Shown in pieces: positions 42,286-50,238 of a DNA stretch of 64,000 bases; positions within the stretch are counted from its first letter, which is position 1, and the number at the start of each line of letters is the position of its first letter. Below the pieces are notes generated by a model. The model did no database searches, was not told where the DNA came from, and was given only the letters and a program-made list of their open reading frames with translations. A program made the translations under genes and the position numbers. Source of the DNA: Pyrobaculum islandicum DSM 4184 (GTDB lineage Archaea > Thermoproteota > Thermoprotei > Thermoproteales > Thermoproteaceae); assembly GCF_000015205.1 (NCBI RefSeq), contig NC_008701.1, positions 62,001 through 126,000 on the forward strand, in the 5' to 3' direction.

Positions 42286-43205
42286 GGTATAGAGACGCCG
42301 GCGTAGACCTAGACAAACACTGGGCGGTACACAAAGCGGTGTCTCAATACCTCGGAGGCGCCAGGGGGATTTACACAAGCTCTCTAGAGGTAGGCGGCGC
42401 CAGACTTACGCTCCATGTAGACGGCGTGGGAACAAAGGCAGTGTTGGCGCTAGAGTTAGACAGACTTGAGGTAGCTGGGAGAGACTGCGTCACAGTAAAT
42501 GTAAATGATATAGTCTGCGACGGCTTTAAGCCGCTGGCCGTTGTGGACTATGTAGCTGTAGAGCCCCAACACCTAGACAAGGTGCCCAGGGTCGTAGCCG
42601 GCGTTGCTTCCAAAGCTGGCGAAGTCGGCGCTCAGCTCTTGGGCGGCGAAACGGCAGTTCTGCCGGGAGTGATCTACGGCATAGACGTAGTCTGCACAGT
42701 CCTTGGGATAAAAGCCGCGTACACAAGGCCGCCGGCCCCAGGCGACGTCTTGATAGGTCTCCCATCCACAGGTCCCCACGCCAATGGCTACAGCCTACTA
42801 CGCCGACTGTTTAAGCCAGAGGAGGAAGTCTGCGGCAGGCCAGCGGCAGAGCTGCTGCTGGCAGAAGTCGCCGACTATAGCCCCGTGTTGAAGGCCATGG
42901 AGGAGGACACAGTCGCCGGAGCGGTTCATATCACGGGGGGTGGGTATAGGAAGTTGAAAAAGGCGCTCGGCGGCCTGGGGGCAGAGGTGGCCTTCGACGT
43001 TCCATGTCTCTTCAGAGAGATCGTCAAGAGGGGGGTTGAGCCACACGAGGCTTACCAAGTCTTTAACATGGGCATAGGCATGGTTGTCTACACGACTAAA
43101 GACCGGCTTGGAGAGGCGCTGAGAGCTCTAGAGCCCCTAAACCCGAGACCCATCGGCGAGGTTAAACAAGGCGGTGGCCTATTGGTAAATTCCATAATAA
43201 TATAG
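42282..43205 (+). CDS. purM: AIR synthetase PurM
   Basis: 307 residues. MRYRDAGVDLDK start, HVDGVGTKAVLA (ATP/substrate), NVNDIVCDGFKPL, GGETAVLPG, STGPHANGYSL and HITGGGYRKL are the AIRS family blocks. It closes the imidazole ring of FGAM to give AIR. Start overlaps the upstream PurF-like gene. Slightly short of bacterial PurM (about 345). Last gene of the purD operon. Confidence 0.94.
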   Translation: MRYRDAGVDLDKHWAVHKAVSQYLGGARGIYTSSLEVGGARLTLHVDGVGTKAVLALELDRLEVAGRDCVTVNVNDIVCDGFKPLAVVDYVAVEPQHLDKVPRVVAGVASKAGEVGAQLLGGETAVLPGVIYGIDVVCTVLGIKAAYTRPPAPGDVLIGLPSTGPHANGYSLLRRLFKPEEEVCGRPAAELLLAEVADYSPVLKAMEEDTVAGAVHITGGGYRKLKKALGGLGAEVAFDVPCLFREIVKRGVEPHEAYQVFNMGIGMVVYTTKDRLGEALRALEPLNPRPIGEVKQGGGLLVNSIII

Positions 43206-43403
43206 TTGAGGGGGTTGAAGCTGAGAATGTCCTTTTGGGAAAAATGTTTAACTGTGTTGTGGAGTCAGAAGAGGCGCGGAGACGAGTGTAGGGGTGGTTG
43301 TGGAAGTTAGCTTGTTGTACAACTTCTTGGCCTATATCAGCGGCACGTTGTCCCGGTTGTTGTTGAAGCCGCAAGTGGGGCGCCGCAAAGGGGGCTATTG
43401 GTA
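43205..43403 (+). pseudogene. Small gene remnant after purM
   Basis: Coding-like sequence in two frames: VEGVEAENVLLGKMFNCVV and a short tail to a stop near 43291, then, after a frame change, VVVEVSLLYNFLAYISGT and a basic tail to a TAA at 43401-43403. Joined, about 65 residues. No start codon fits, and no family is recognised. It fills the 190 bases between purM and the convergent CbiX-like gene. Confidence 0.3.
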
Positions 43404-43982
43404 AACGGTATAGAGATCTAAGACAACGGGCAAAGCCCTTCTTAGATACTCGATAAAGCCTGGTTGCTCTGCGAGAGGCGGGAGTAGCTGTGTCTTACAT
43501 CTGCTGTATCTCCTAGCGATTTCGTTGTATATAACGCCCCGCGTCAGAACCACCGGCGCCGCCGTGGTGACGCAAGGCGCCGAGTCTATGTTTGGCTCGC
43601 CGTAGAGAAAGACAACAGGCAGGCCGGTGTGGCGGATCTGCTCCCCGGCGTCTGGCCCGTGGAAGATGTAGAGGTCGGCTCCCAGCCCCCTTAGATAATC
43701 CACAAACCCCGGCCAACCGAGGAGGGGGGGCGCTTTGACAGCCGCCACCTCTAGCGCCTTCCGGTAGTCGTTACCCTCTGTGATAAATATAGGCACGCCC
43801 AGCCCGCCGCCTCTGTATCTCGGTTCCGCCGCTTCCAGAAAGGCGTAGGAGACACCCAGGGCCTTAGCTATCTCTGCAACTTGTGTATTGTGTATAGAGT
43901 CTCTAGAGCCGTGGAAGATCAACACTACGGCGGCTTGGTGCTCTCCGGCCAACTTTATGATCTCGCGCGTTGCGTCTACCAC
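43395..43982 (-). CDS. CbiX-like sirohydrochlorin chelatase with TnpB-derived N-terminus
   Basis: The family part begins VVLIFHGSRDSIHNTQ, the HGSRD motif of CbiX/SirB chelatases, with LEAAEPR and VPIFITEGNDYRKA further on; the enzyme would insert iron or cobalt into sirohydrochlorin. From the GTG at 43982 the product is 195 residues. The first ~19 (VVDATREIIKLAGEHQAA) are identical to the TnpB fragment encoded at 44309-44360, so they come from a transposon gene. The native start may be the GTG at 43925 (MLIFHGSRD). AT-rich ATTTAATATATATAAT (about 43997-44012, minus) is a plausible TATA box for GTG 43982. The second half of the protein is less typical, so chelatase activity is likely but not certain. 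Confidence 0.55.
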   Translation of the reverse strand: MVDATREIIKLAGEHQAAVVLIFHGSRDSIHNTQVAEIAKALGVSYAFLEAAEPRYRGGGLGVPIFITEGNDYRKALEVAAVKAPPLLGWPGFVDYLRGLGADLYIFHGPDAGEQIRHTGLPVVFLYGEPNIDSAPCVTTAAPVVLTRGVIYNEIARRYSRCKTQLLPPLAEQPGFIEYLRRALPVVLDLYTVYQ

Positions 43983-43984
43983 GA
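43924..43984 (-). repeat. Inverted repeat arm 1 (TnpB segment at CbiX start)
   Basis: 61 bases, matching 44305-44365 in inverted orientation at 60 of 61 positions. It encodes the TnpB segment before the second RuvC motif and is fused in frame to the CbiX-like gene. Weaker similarity extends about 15 bases further outward. Confidence 0.85.
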
Positions 43985-44002
43985 CTTCGCGGATTATATA
44001 TA

Positions 44003-44218
44003 TTAAATAAATTTCCACAACTGCCTCTGGAGATCCAACGCTCTAAGCGGGTCTCTGTCCTCGTCCACATGCGCGAGGGCTCTACTCAGCCGGCTTATGT
44101 GGGCATGAATCCTCTCAAGCTTCTGAATCCGCCTCCTCTCGGGGAACTTCAGTAGCTCCACGGTTTTACCATCAACAACCAGCCCAACCTTTATGTAGTG
44201 GTCTAGGCGGCTCCGTTA
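44003..44218 (-). pseudogene. tnpB: Decayed TnpB fragment (central part)
   Basis: Minus strand reads RLDHYIKVGLVVDGKTVELL, KFPERRRIQKLERIHAHISR and LSRALAHVDEDRDPLRALDL, then LWKFI and a stop at 44003-44005. The basic, amphipathic helix with RRRIQKLERI is the helical region before RuvC-II in TnpB. One base out of frame it continues into the VDATREIIKLAGEHQ segment at the CbiX-like start. The 5' end is blocked by a stop just upstream. Confidence 0.5.
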
Positions 44219-44261
44219 AACGTCCAACTTAGAGTTGGGAACGAGAAAGATAAAGTAAGGC

Positions 44262-44704
44262 CGTCTTCGTCGACTTAAAGAAGGGCGTAGTCTAATCCGA
44301 GACATCGTGGTAGACGCAACGCGCGAGATCATAAAGTTGGCCGGAGAGCACCAAGCCGCCATAGTCGTCGATACGATGGAAGACGAGAGTTACCGGGAGC
44401 CGAAGGAGGGGGACAGTAGTGGAGTGAAGAAACACTTTCTAGACGGGTTGGGCCAGCTGAGGAGGCGCCTACAACACTTGGCGCAGTGGTATGGACTGCC
44501 GTATCTAGAGGAGCGGCTGTACTCAACTGTATGCCCCGCTGTGGCGCGAAGATGAAAGAGCTGAATAACAGGCGGATGCGTTGTCCTTCTTGCGGCTTCA
44601 ACGACAACCGAGACAACGTGCCACTGCTCTGGGCCAAAAAGAGGTACTTAGAGCTCCTCCAGAAACAATCCGTTTTTTCGCCCATCACACTTTTAAGTTC
44701 GTAA
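44262..44704 (+). pseudogene. tnpB: Decayed TnpB fragment (C-terminal part with zinc ribbon)
   Basis: Reads RLRRLKEGRSLIRDIVVDA, then REIIKLAGEHQAAIVVDTM (RuvC-II region, where E-D-L is normal and D-T-M is found here), then QLRRRLQHLAQWYGLPYLEE and, after a one-base frameshift near 44530, CPRCGAK ... RMRCPSCGF, the CxxC-CxxC zinc ribbon. RuvC-III is not complete: DNRDNVPLLWAKK stands where D-x-N-A-A is expected. No N-terminal half is attached. TnpB is the RNA-guided nuclease of IS605-type elements; this copy is dead. Confidence 0.75.
44305..44365 (+). repeat. Inverted repeat arm 2 (TnpB segment)
   Basis: Plus-strand partner of 43924-43984; one mismatch in 61 bases. The arms enclose about 320 bases that hold the opposed TnpB fragment. 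Confidence 0.85.
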
Positions 44705-44866
44705 GTTTCCTCATTTCATGAGCCACGCCCCCGGCCCTGGGGCCCGGCGACCAAGGGGGGCAAAGCCAGCCCCCTATGACCCGAGCCCCCTCGTCTGGGG
44801 TTGCCGAAAGGCGGCCCCGGACGGGCCCCGAGCCCCCCGGGGAGGGCCGGGCGCTACAAAGGGGGG
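44690..44866 (+). ncRNA. GC-rich structured right end resembling an omega-RNA scaffold, copy A
   Basis: After the TnpB stop comes a shared block TTTTAAGTTCGTAAG ... ATTTCATGAGCCACGCC, then a long GC-rich stretch that can fold into several hairpins, with TATGACCCG in the middle and CTACAAAGGGGGG at the end (44854-44866). Copies B (50018-50164) and C (51368-51566) have the same order. In IS605-type elements the right end encodes the guide RNA of TnpB, with the guide being the flanking DNA. Whether this is transcribed is not known. The end overlaps the last codons of the convergent radical SAM gene. Confidence 0.55.
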
Positions 44867-45966
44867 CTGTAGATGCATGCTGGATCCTCTGCTAGTGGGT
44901 CTTTGAAATAGGCGAAGGCCCTTGCCCTTGAGCCCCCACATATGTCTTTGTATTTGCAGACGCCGCATCTCCCGCCGAATTCGCCGCGTCTCATCTTTTG
45001 GAGGAGTGGGTGCTCTCTATATATCTCCACCAGGCTCCGTCTTCTGACGTTTCCCAGGGGGTAGGGCAAGAAGCCGCTTGGATATACAGTGCCGTCGTAA
45101 GCGACGAAGATTATGCCAAAGCCGTCACGTGTGGGGACTATGGTAGGGTCGATCCCCCTTCTGGGCGGGCCCATCAGCTCCCTGAGACGCCCTACCAGCT
45201 TTCTATATAGCGGGCTGTCGTAGGTCTTGCCCTCTAGTCTCTCCAACTTTGCCCTTCTATAAAACGGCGCTTCCACAGTCCTCACTTGTAGGCCGTATGT
45301 AGAGACGTCTACGAGAAACTGCACAGCCGCTTCGTACTCCTCCGGCGTGATGTCGAGCTCCTCTTTTGCCCTGCCGGCGACTATTAAGAAGAAGACCTCC
45401 CACGTCCTCACTCCCAAGTCTGTAATTAACTTGGCAACTTCTGGAAGCTCGGTTAGAGACTTTCTCCAAACGACAGTATTTACCTGGACTTGTATCCCCA
45501 TGTCAACTGCCGTTTTTATAACTGCCACAGTGTCGCGAAAACTTCCAGCGACCCCCCGCAGCTCGTCATGTGTCTCCTCTCTGGCGCCGTCTAAACTGAT
45601 AGAAATAGACTTGACGCCGTGTTCTCTAACGGCTTTAAGCGCCTCTTGGTTTAAGTTAGGCGAGACGGCTGGGGCAAGCGACGTGGGGACACCCAGCTGG
45701 TTTGCGTAGTCAATGAGGTCAAACAAGTCGTTTCTCATAAGGGGGTCTCCCCCTGTGATCACTAGTAGCGGCTTGGGGTCGCCAAAAGACGCCACTTGTT
45801 CAATAAGCCTCTTCCCCTCCTCTGTGTTTAACTCCCCGGGCAACGGCTTCAGTATCGCGTCTGCCCTACAGTGTTTACAGGCAAGGGGGCAGGCCTTGGT
45901 AGATTCCCAAAACACGATGAGGGGAGCGCTGTGAAACCTCTCAATGAGCTTCTTAACCTCTCTCAC
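44854..45966 (-). CDS. Ahb-type radical SAM heme synthesis enzyme (AhbD- or AhbC-like)
   Basis: 370 residues. Radical SAM cluster CPLACKHC (C26, C30, C33); ITGGDPLMRNDL and ISISLDGAREETHDELR follow; the C-terminal SPASM-like part has CGVCKYKDICGGSRARAFAY and DPACIY, i.e. a second iron-sulfur site. GGSRARA followed by EDPAC is typical of the enzymes that decarboxylate siroheme-derived intermediates (AhbC makes Fe-coproporphyrin, AhbD makes heme). Which of the two is unclear; I favour AhbD. It lies three bases after hemL on the same strand. The last three codons and stop lie in an IS right end, so the C-terminus was reshaped by insertion. Confidence 0.8.
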   Translation of the reverse strand: MREVKKLIERFHSAPLIVFWESTKACPLACKHCRADAILKPLPGELNTEEGKRLIEQVASFGDPKPLLVITGGDPLMRNDLFDLIDYANQLGVPTSLAPAVSPNLNQEALKAVREHGVKSISISLDGAREETHDELRGVAGSFRDTVAVIKTAVDMGIQVQVNTVVWRKSLTELPEVAKLITDLGVRTWEVFFLIVAGRAKEELDITPEEYEAAVQFLVDVSTYGLQVRTVEAPFYRRAKLERLEGKTYDSPLYRKLVGRLRELMGPPRRGIDPTIVPTRDGFGIIFVAYDGTVYPSGFLPYPLGNVRRRSLVEIYREHPLLQKMRRGEFGGRCGVCKYKDICGGSRARAFAYFKDPLAEDPACIYSPPL

Positions 45967-45968
45967 GT

Positions 45969-47243
45969 CTACTTCCCGACTTGGCTTTTTAACTCTGTAA
46001 AAGCTTTTTCAAGAGCTGCCAAAGTGGTCTCCACGACGTCTTGGGTGTGTGCCGCAGAGGTGAAATTTGTCTCGTACTGCGACGGCGCTAGATATACGCC
46101 GTGTTTAATGGCTAGCTCGTGTAGCTTGAGGTAGAGCTTTTCGTCGCTTTCTCTCACGTCCTGTGGCGTTTTCACATCCCCCCTCTTGAAGTAGAGCTGG
46201 AACATGGAGGCGATTTGTTTAACCACTACGTCGAAACCGGCCCTCCCGGCGATATCTTCTATGCCCTTTGCCAGTCTCTCTGCGGCCTCGTTGGCGATTT
46301 TATACGGCTCTCCCTTTTCCAATTCCTCTATAACTGCGAGCCCTGCCGCCACGGAGACCGGGTGGGCGTTGTAGGTGCCCGCGTTATAGACTGGGCCGCT
46401 TGGCGCCACCATATCCATGACGTCCGCCCTTCCCCCGAATATACCTATGGGGAAGCCGCCCCCGACGACCTTCCCCAGCGTGGTCAAATCTGGCCTTACG
46501 CCGAAGTGGCCCTGGGCCCCGGAAAGCCCAACTCTAAACCCAGTCACCACCTCGTCAAAGATGAGGAGAGCCCCCACCCTCTCCGTCTCTTCCTTCAGCG
46601 CCTTTATGAACTCGCGGTCGGGGATTATTAGGCCGTAGTTTGCCGCTATCGGCTCGACGATGACGGCCGCAAGCCTCCCGCCTATTTCCCTAACTGTCTT
46701 CACAAAGGCATCGACGTCGTTGTAGGGCACAACGGCGGTGAGCTTTATGACGTCCTGCGGCACCCCCGCGCTCGTGGGGATTCCCCAGGTGGCTGCCCCA
46801 GAGCCTGCTTTTACAAGGACGTAATCGTGAGAGCCGTGGAAGTTGCCGTCGAACTTGATGATGACATCCCGCCTCGTGTAGCCTCTGGCAAGTCTCACGG
46901 CGTTCATCGTGGCTTCAGTGCCGCTGTTTACGATACGCATTTTCTCGATGGAAGGCACGTGGGCTTTTATCCTCTCGGCGTAGGCGACTTCCTCCTCTGT
47001 GAGGAGAGCGTAGATCCACCCCCTCTCCAGCTGTTGCGTCACCGCGTTTTTTACGCGGGGGTGGGCGTGGCCTAGTATAATCGCGCCGAAGGCCATGCAG
47101 TAGTCCACGAGCCTCCCCCTGTCTGTGTACAAGTAGGGCCCCGAGGCCCCCTTGGCCACGAGGGGGGCGGCGAGGTGTTTAAGAGCTCTAGCTGGGGAGT
47201 TTACACCGCCTGGGAAAACGCCCCTAGCCCTTTCAAATAGCAT
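45969..47243 (-). CDS. hemL: Glutamate-1-semialdehyde aminomutase HemL
   Basis: 424 residues, class III aminotransferase fold. VFPGGVNSPARAL start, NSGTEATMNAVRLARGYT (PMP binding), FDEVVTGFRVG, and the PLP lysine in TTLGKVVGGGFPIG. It converts glutamate-1-semialdehyde from HemA to 5-aminolevulinate. First gene of a leftward pair with the Ahb-type enzyme. Divergent from cobA with 35 bases between starts, including an inverted repeat (47256-47275). Confidence 0.96.
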   Translation of the reverse strand: MLFERARGVFPGGVNSPARALKHLAAPLVAKGASGPYLYTDRGRLVDYCMAFGAIILGHAHPRVKNAVTQQLERGWIYALLTEEEVAYAERIKAHVPSIEKMRIVNSGTEATMNAVRLARGYTRRDVIIKFDGNFHGSHDYVLVKAGSGAATWGIPTSAGVPQDVIKLTAVVPYNDVDAFVKTVREIGGRLAAVIVEPIAANYGLIIPDREFIKALKEETERVGALLIFDEVVTGFRVGLSGAQGHFGVRPDLTTLGKVVGGGFPIGIFGGRADVMDMVAPSGPVYNAGTYNAHPVSVAAGLAVIEELEKGEPYKIANEAAERLAKGIEDIAGRAGFDVVVKQIASMFQLYFKRGDVKTPQDVRESDEKLYLKLHELAIKHGVYLAPSQYETNFTSAAHTQDVVETTLAALEKAFTELKSQVGK

Positions 47244-47255
47244 ACGACATATTCC

Positions 47256-47275
47256 AAATAGTTTTTAATCTATTT
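47256..47275. promoter_or_regulatory. Inverted repeat in the hemL-cobA divergent promoter
   Basis: AAATAG-TTTTTAAT-CTATTT, a perfect six-base inverted repeat around an AT-rich box that could serve as TATA in either direction. It is placed to affect both divergent genes. AT-rich DNA makes chance palindromes likely, so confidence is low. Confidence 0.35.
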
Positions 47276-47278
47276 ACA

Positions 47279-48022
47279 GTGAGTTTTGTGGGGAGGGTCT
47301 ACGTCGTGGGGGCGGGGCCAGGCGACCCCGAGCTCATCACGGTCAAGGGCCTCAGGCTATTGGAAAATGCAGACGTCGTACTCCACGATAGACTTGTGGC
47401 GCCTGAGTTATTAAAACGCGTAAAGCCCGGGGCCGTAGTGATTGACGTGGGCAAGAGACCAGGCGGCGCCGGCCCCACGCAAGCGGAGATAAACGAGATA
47501 CTCTTCAAATATGCACAGCTATATAACACTGTGGTGAGACTCCACGGGGGGGATCCCTTGGTGTTTGGAAGGGGGTTTGAAGAGTGTGAATACCTTGTGG
47601 CAAGGGGGGTTCCCTGTGAGTTTGTCCCCGGGGTTACCAGCGGTTTTGCTGCTCCCGCACGTTATTACATACCTCCGGTAGTTAGAGGCACTGCGAGCTC
47701 TGTTGCGTTAGTCACAGGGAGAGAAGACCCCTCAAAGGGCTTGCGTCAAGTAAATTTCAGACGATTAGCCAACGCCGTAGACACTATAGTCATATATATG
47801 GGCGCCTCTTCTGCTGGCGAAATAGCTATAGAGCTCATAGAGGGCGGCTTGTCTGGAGAAACTCCCGTCGCCGTGATAAAATCCGCATATTTTAAAGATG
47901 AAGAGTTCTATACTACTACACTAAGCCGTCTCGGCCCTGTGCCAAATCCAAGTATAATAGTCGTGGGAAGGGTCGTAGAGAGGGGGGCTAGGCTATGGGA
48001 GGCGGCACGGAGATTGTTGTAG
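47279..48022 (+). CDS. cobA: Uroporphyrinogen-III C-methyltransferase
   Basis: 247 residues from GTG 47279. VYVVGAGPGDPELITVKG (about 8-25), DVVLHDRLV, RLHGGDPLVFGRG and EFVPGVTSGFAAPAR are the SUMT blocks. With SAM it methylates uroporphyrinogen III twice to precorrin-2, the entry to siroheme and Ahb heme. Its 3' end overlaps hemD by 28 bases. Confidence 0.95.
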   Translation: MSFVGRVYVVGAGPGDPELITVKGLRLLENADVVLHDRLVAPELLKRVKPGAVVIDVGKRPGGAGPTQAEINEILFKYAQLYNTVVRLHGGDPLVFGRGFEECEYLVARGVPCEFVPGVTSGFAAPARYYIPPVVRGTASSVALVTGREDPSKGLRQVNFRRLANAVDTIVIYMGASSAGEIAIELIEGGLSGETPVAVIKSAYFKDEEFYTTTLSRLGPVPNPSIIVVGRVVERGARLWEAARRLL

Positions 48023-48642
48023 TTAGAATTAAAGAGGGACGTTGCCCCAGCGGCGCATACTGTATATCTATAGGTAGGATAATTCCACGCCCTGATGTTG
48101 TTATTCCAGACGGCGACTACTTAGTCATCATGAGCCCCTCTGTGGCTTATTCGATAAATTTAAGCAACGTTGTAAAGAAGTTCAAATGTGTTATATGTGT
48201 AGGCCCTTCTACAGCAGAGGCCGTCGGCAACTGTATAGTGCCAAGAGAGTATACGAGCTATGGCGTAGCGCGGTTATTGAAGGAGCTCGCCCCTGGCAGA
48301 GTCGTCGTCTTGAGGTCAAGCGCTGGCAACGAGGTGTTAAAGACGTTGGTGCCAAATGTGATAGAAGTTCCTGTCTACGACATTGTATTAGATAGAGACA
48401 GGATAGAGGAGGCGGCAAAAGCCATAGTCATGGCAAAAGCTGTGGTATTTACAAGCTCAACCGCCGTAGAGGCGGTAGCTAAAGCTGTAGACCTCACAGG
48501 AAAGACCGTAGTTGCAATCGGCGCCGTGACGTCACAAAAATTGACGCAACTGGGAATACCACATATAACGGCGGGTGAAGCTACAATAGAGGAGGCTGTA
48601 AAAACGGCGAAAAAAGAGTTAGAATTATTTAAGCCCAAGTAG
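47995..48642 (+). CDS. hemD: Uroporphyrinogen-III synthase HemD
   Basis: 215 residues. Family similarity is loose, as is normal for HemD: VIMSPSVAYSI, VICVGPSTAEAV, VVLRSSAGNE, VPVYDIVLD, VVFTSSTAVEAVAKAV and TVVAIGAVTSQKL appear in the usual order of the two-domain fold. It cyclises hydroxymethylbilane with inversion of ring D. The start ATG lies inside cobA, so the two are coupled: HemD makes the CobA substrate. The 3' end overlaps the convergent pilin-like gene by 18 bases. Confidence 0.88.
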   Translation: MGGGTEIVVVRIKEGRCPSGAYCISIGRIIPRPDVVIPDGDYLVIMSPSVAYSINLSNVVKKFKCVICVGPSTAEAVGNCIVPREYTSYGVARLLKELAPGRVVVLRSSAGNEVLKTLVPNVIEVPVYDIVLDRDRIEEAAKAIVMAKAVVFTSSTAVEAVAKAVDLTGKTVVAIGAVTSQKLTQLGIPHITAGEATIEEAVKTAKKELELFKPK

Positions 48643-48816
48643 TTGTCTAACCGCGTCTATAAGTTGGCTAGTGATACTGCTCGTAGCATTTTTAAAGCCG
48701 AGTATTTGATTTACGGCGTTTTGAACTACGCCGGTTACCGTAAGTGCAAATGCACTCACAAGCGCCACCGCTACCAACAGTAGTAACACCTCCTCAACAA
48801 GTATTGAACCTCTCAC
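48625..48816 (-). CDS. Very short type IV pilin-like protein
   Basis: 63 residues from GTG 48816. MRG then SILVEEVLLLLVAVALVS: a short basic leader ending in Gly, Glu at +5 of the mature part, and a long hydrophobic helix. This is the archaeal class III (PibD) signal of pilins and archaellins. The mature protein would have only ~35 residues after the helix, very small for a pilin, so it may be a minor subunit or a peptide. TATA-like TTATAAAC on the minus strand (48831-48840). It overlaps hemD at the 3' end. Confidence 0.55.
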   Translation of the reverse strand: MRGSILVEEVLLLLVAVALVSAFALTVTGVVQNAVNQILGFKNATSSITSQLIDAVRQLLGLK

Positions 48817-48901
48817 ATCAATATACTACAGTTTATAACCAACTTTGTCGACAACATAGCGATGTCGTTCTGTCCAGTCAAATTTCTCCAATAATCGCAA
48901 A

Positions 48902-48937
<36 letters not shown>

Positions 48938-49030
48938 TAGATTTAAGCTATATTTTTCCATGGCTGAACTGGTGAAGACAGCGGAAGAGAGGGGGGCGGG
49001 CGCCGCGCGGGGGGTAAATCCAAGCGTGGG

Positions 49031-49897
49031 ATGGCCCTGGCGGGGGGACTCCCCGCCACAATGCCCTCCGCCCGGACTGTCCGCCTGAGGCTCCTCCCCA
49101 CGACGGCGCAGGAGCGCAAGTTGCATAAGCTGGCAGACGCCGCGGCTAGGGCCTGGAACGAGGTGAACTATCTGAGGAGGCGGCAGTTCTTTGCGAAGCA
49201 GGGCGTAGACCTAAGGGGCACGTATAACGAAATATACAACAGGTATAAGCGTATTCTTGCGCCGGCCGCCCTCCAACAGATCCTCAACAAGAACGACGAG
49301 GCGTGGCGGAGTTTCTTCGCCCTCCTGGCGAGGCTGAAGGCCGGGGAGCTCCACATGAAGAAGGTCTCTCCCCCCAGCTACTGGAAGGACCGCCTCCTTG
49401 GGAAGAGGGTCAAGCGCCTTATCGTCAGAAGCGACCAGTACTACGTAGAGCCTATCAACGACGGAGAGGGCTACATAGTCCTCAAGGACTTCGGCATGAG
49501 GATACGCTGGGAGGATAAAGTGGTCTGGGAGGCAGGGCAGGCTGGAGATTGTATACGAGCGGGGGAGGTGGCTCGCCTACCTCCCCATAGAGGTCGGCGT
49601 CTGGTCGCCTGCCAGCAACCCCAGAGAGATGTGCAGCCTAGATAAAGCGGCTAAATCCACAAGAACGGCGGAGTCCACCGCGGCCTCTGCAAGAAGTTCA
49701 ACATCGTGCTAAACGCCGACGTAAACGCCGCGAGAAACATAGCCGCGAAGCTCGGCCACAAGACGCCAACGCCGAGGAAGATAGAAACATATTATCCCAC
49801 GTCAAACAGATTAACCCCGGACAACGGCCGAGACCCCCACAGTGCGGACCCCGCCCTAAAGGGCGGGGAGGGGGTCATATTTTCAACCCCTAGTTGA
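49031..49897 (+). pseudogene. tnpB: TnpB with internal deletion and frameshifts
   Basis: The N-terminus is intact (RTVRLRLLPTTAQERKLHKL, the usual TnpB start, then a helical recognition region) up to about 49520. A frameshift follows, then VYERGRWLAYLPIEVGV, the strand before RuvC-I. Then a large deletion: next comes, in yet another frame, HKNGGVHRGLCKKFNIVLNA with DVNAARNIA (about 49710-49740), the RuvC-III site. RuvC-I, RuvC-II and most of the zinc ribbon are missing. The nuclease is dead. The ATG at 49061 is an alternative start. Confidence 0.8.
49849..49868 (+). repeat. Right-end hairpin of the IS605-type element
   Basis: Nine-base stem CCCCGCCCT/AGGGCGGGG with an AA loop, just before the end of the tnpB reading frame, as in IS605-type right ends where the hairpin is part of the guide-RNA scaffold. 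Confidence 0.7.
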
Positions 49898-50017
49898 GTG
49901 TCCAATAAGATAGTCCTAAAAAATACGATTAACCACGGCGACATTTCAAAACTGCAAACGCCATTTAGAACTAGGGCCAAACAACAACTCATTCCCCAGT
50001 CCATCGACCATTTAACT

Positions 50018-50164
50018 TTTCTTCTCAGAAAACTCTCTCTTACATGAACCACACCTCCAGCCCTGGGGGTGGCCGGGCCTTGCGGCTATCCCAACCAGCC
50101 CCGCGGTCGTCTACTATGCGGTTGCGGGCCCAAGCCCCCTGGAGACTCGGGCACCACAAAGGGG
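50018..50164 (+). ncRNA. GC-rich structured right end resembling an omega-RNA scaffold, copy B
   Basis: Begins ATTTAACTTTTCTTCTCAG, then ACATGAACCACACCTCC, a GC-rich hairpin region and CACCACAAAGGGG at 50152-50164. It aligns with copies A and C but is shorter in the middle, so part has been deleted. No TnpB zinc-ribbon fragment of the matching kind is attached. It ends directly before the promoter region of the precorrin-2 dehydrogenase gene. Confidence 0.5.
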
Positions 50165-50238
50165 TTACTTATTTTATAAAGCTTGGCGACGTATGTAAAG
50201 GCGCCCAAAGATATAAAAACAAAGTAGATGTGAGGGAT

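Noticed and set aside
44718-44906. 62-codon frame over copy A of the GC-rich element
   Set aside because: Its Pro/Gly/Arg composition reflects hairpin GC content; it does not align with frames in copies B and C.
50044-50238. 65-codon upstream extension of the precorrin-2 dehydrogenase
   Set aside because: It lies in the IS right end and across the TATA-like box; the family begins at the R-I-P-L-W segment.
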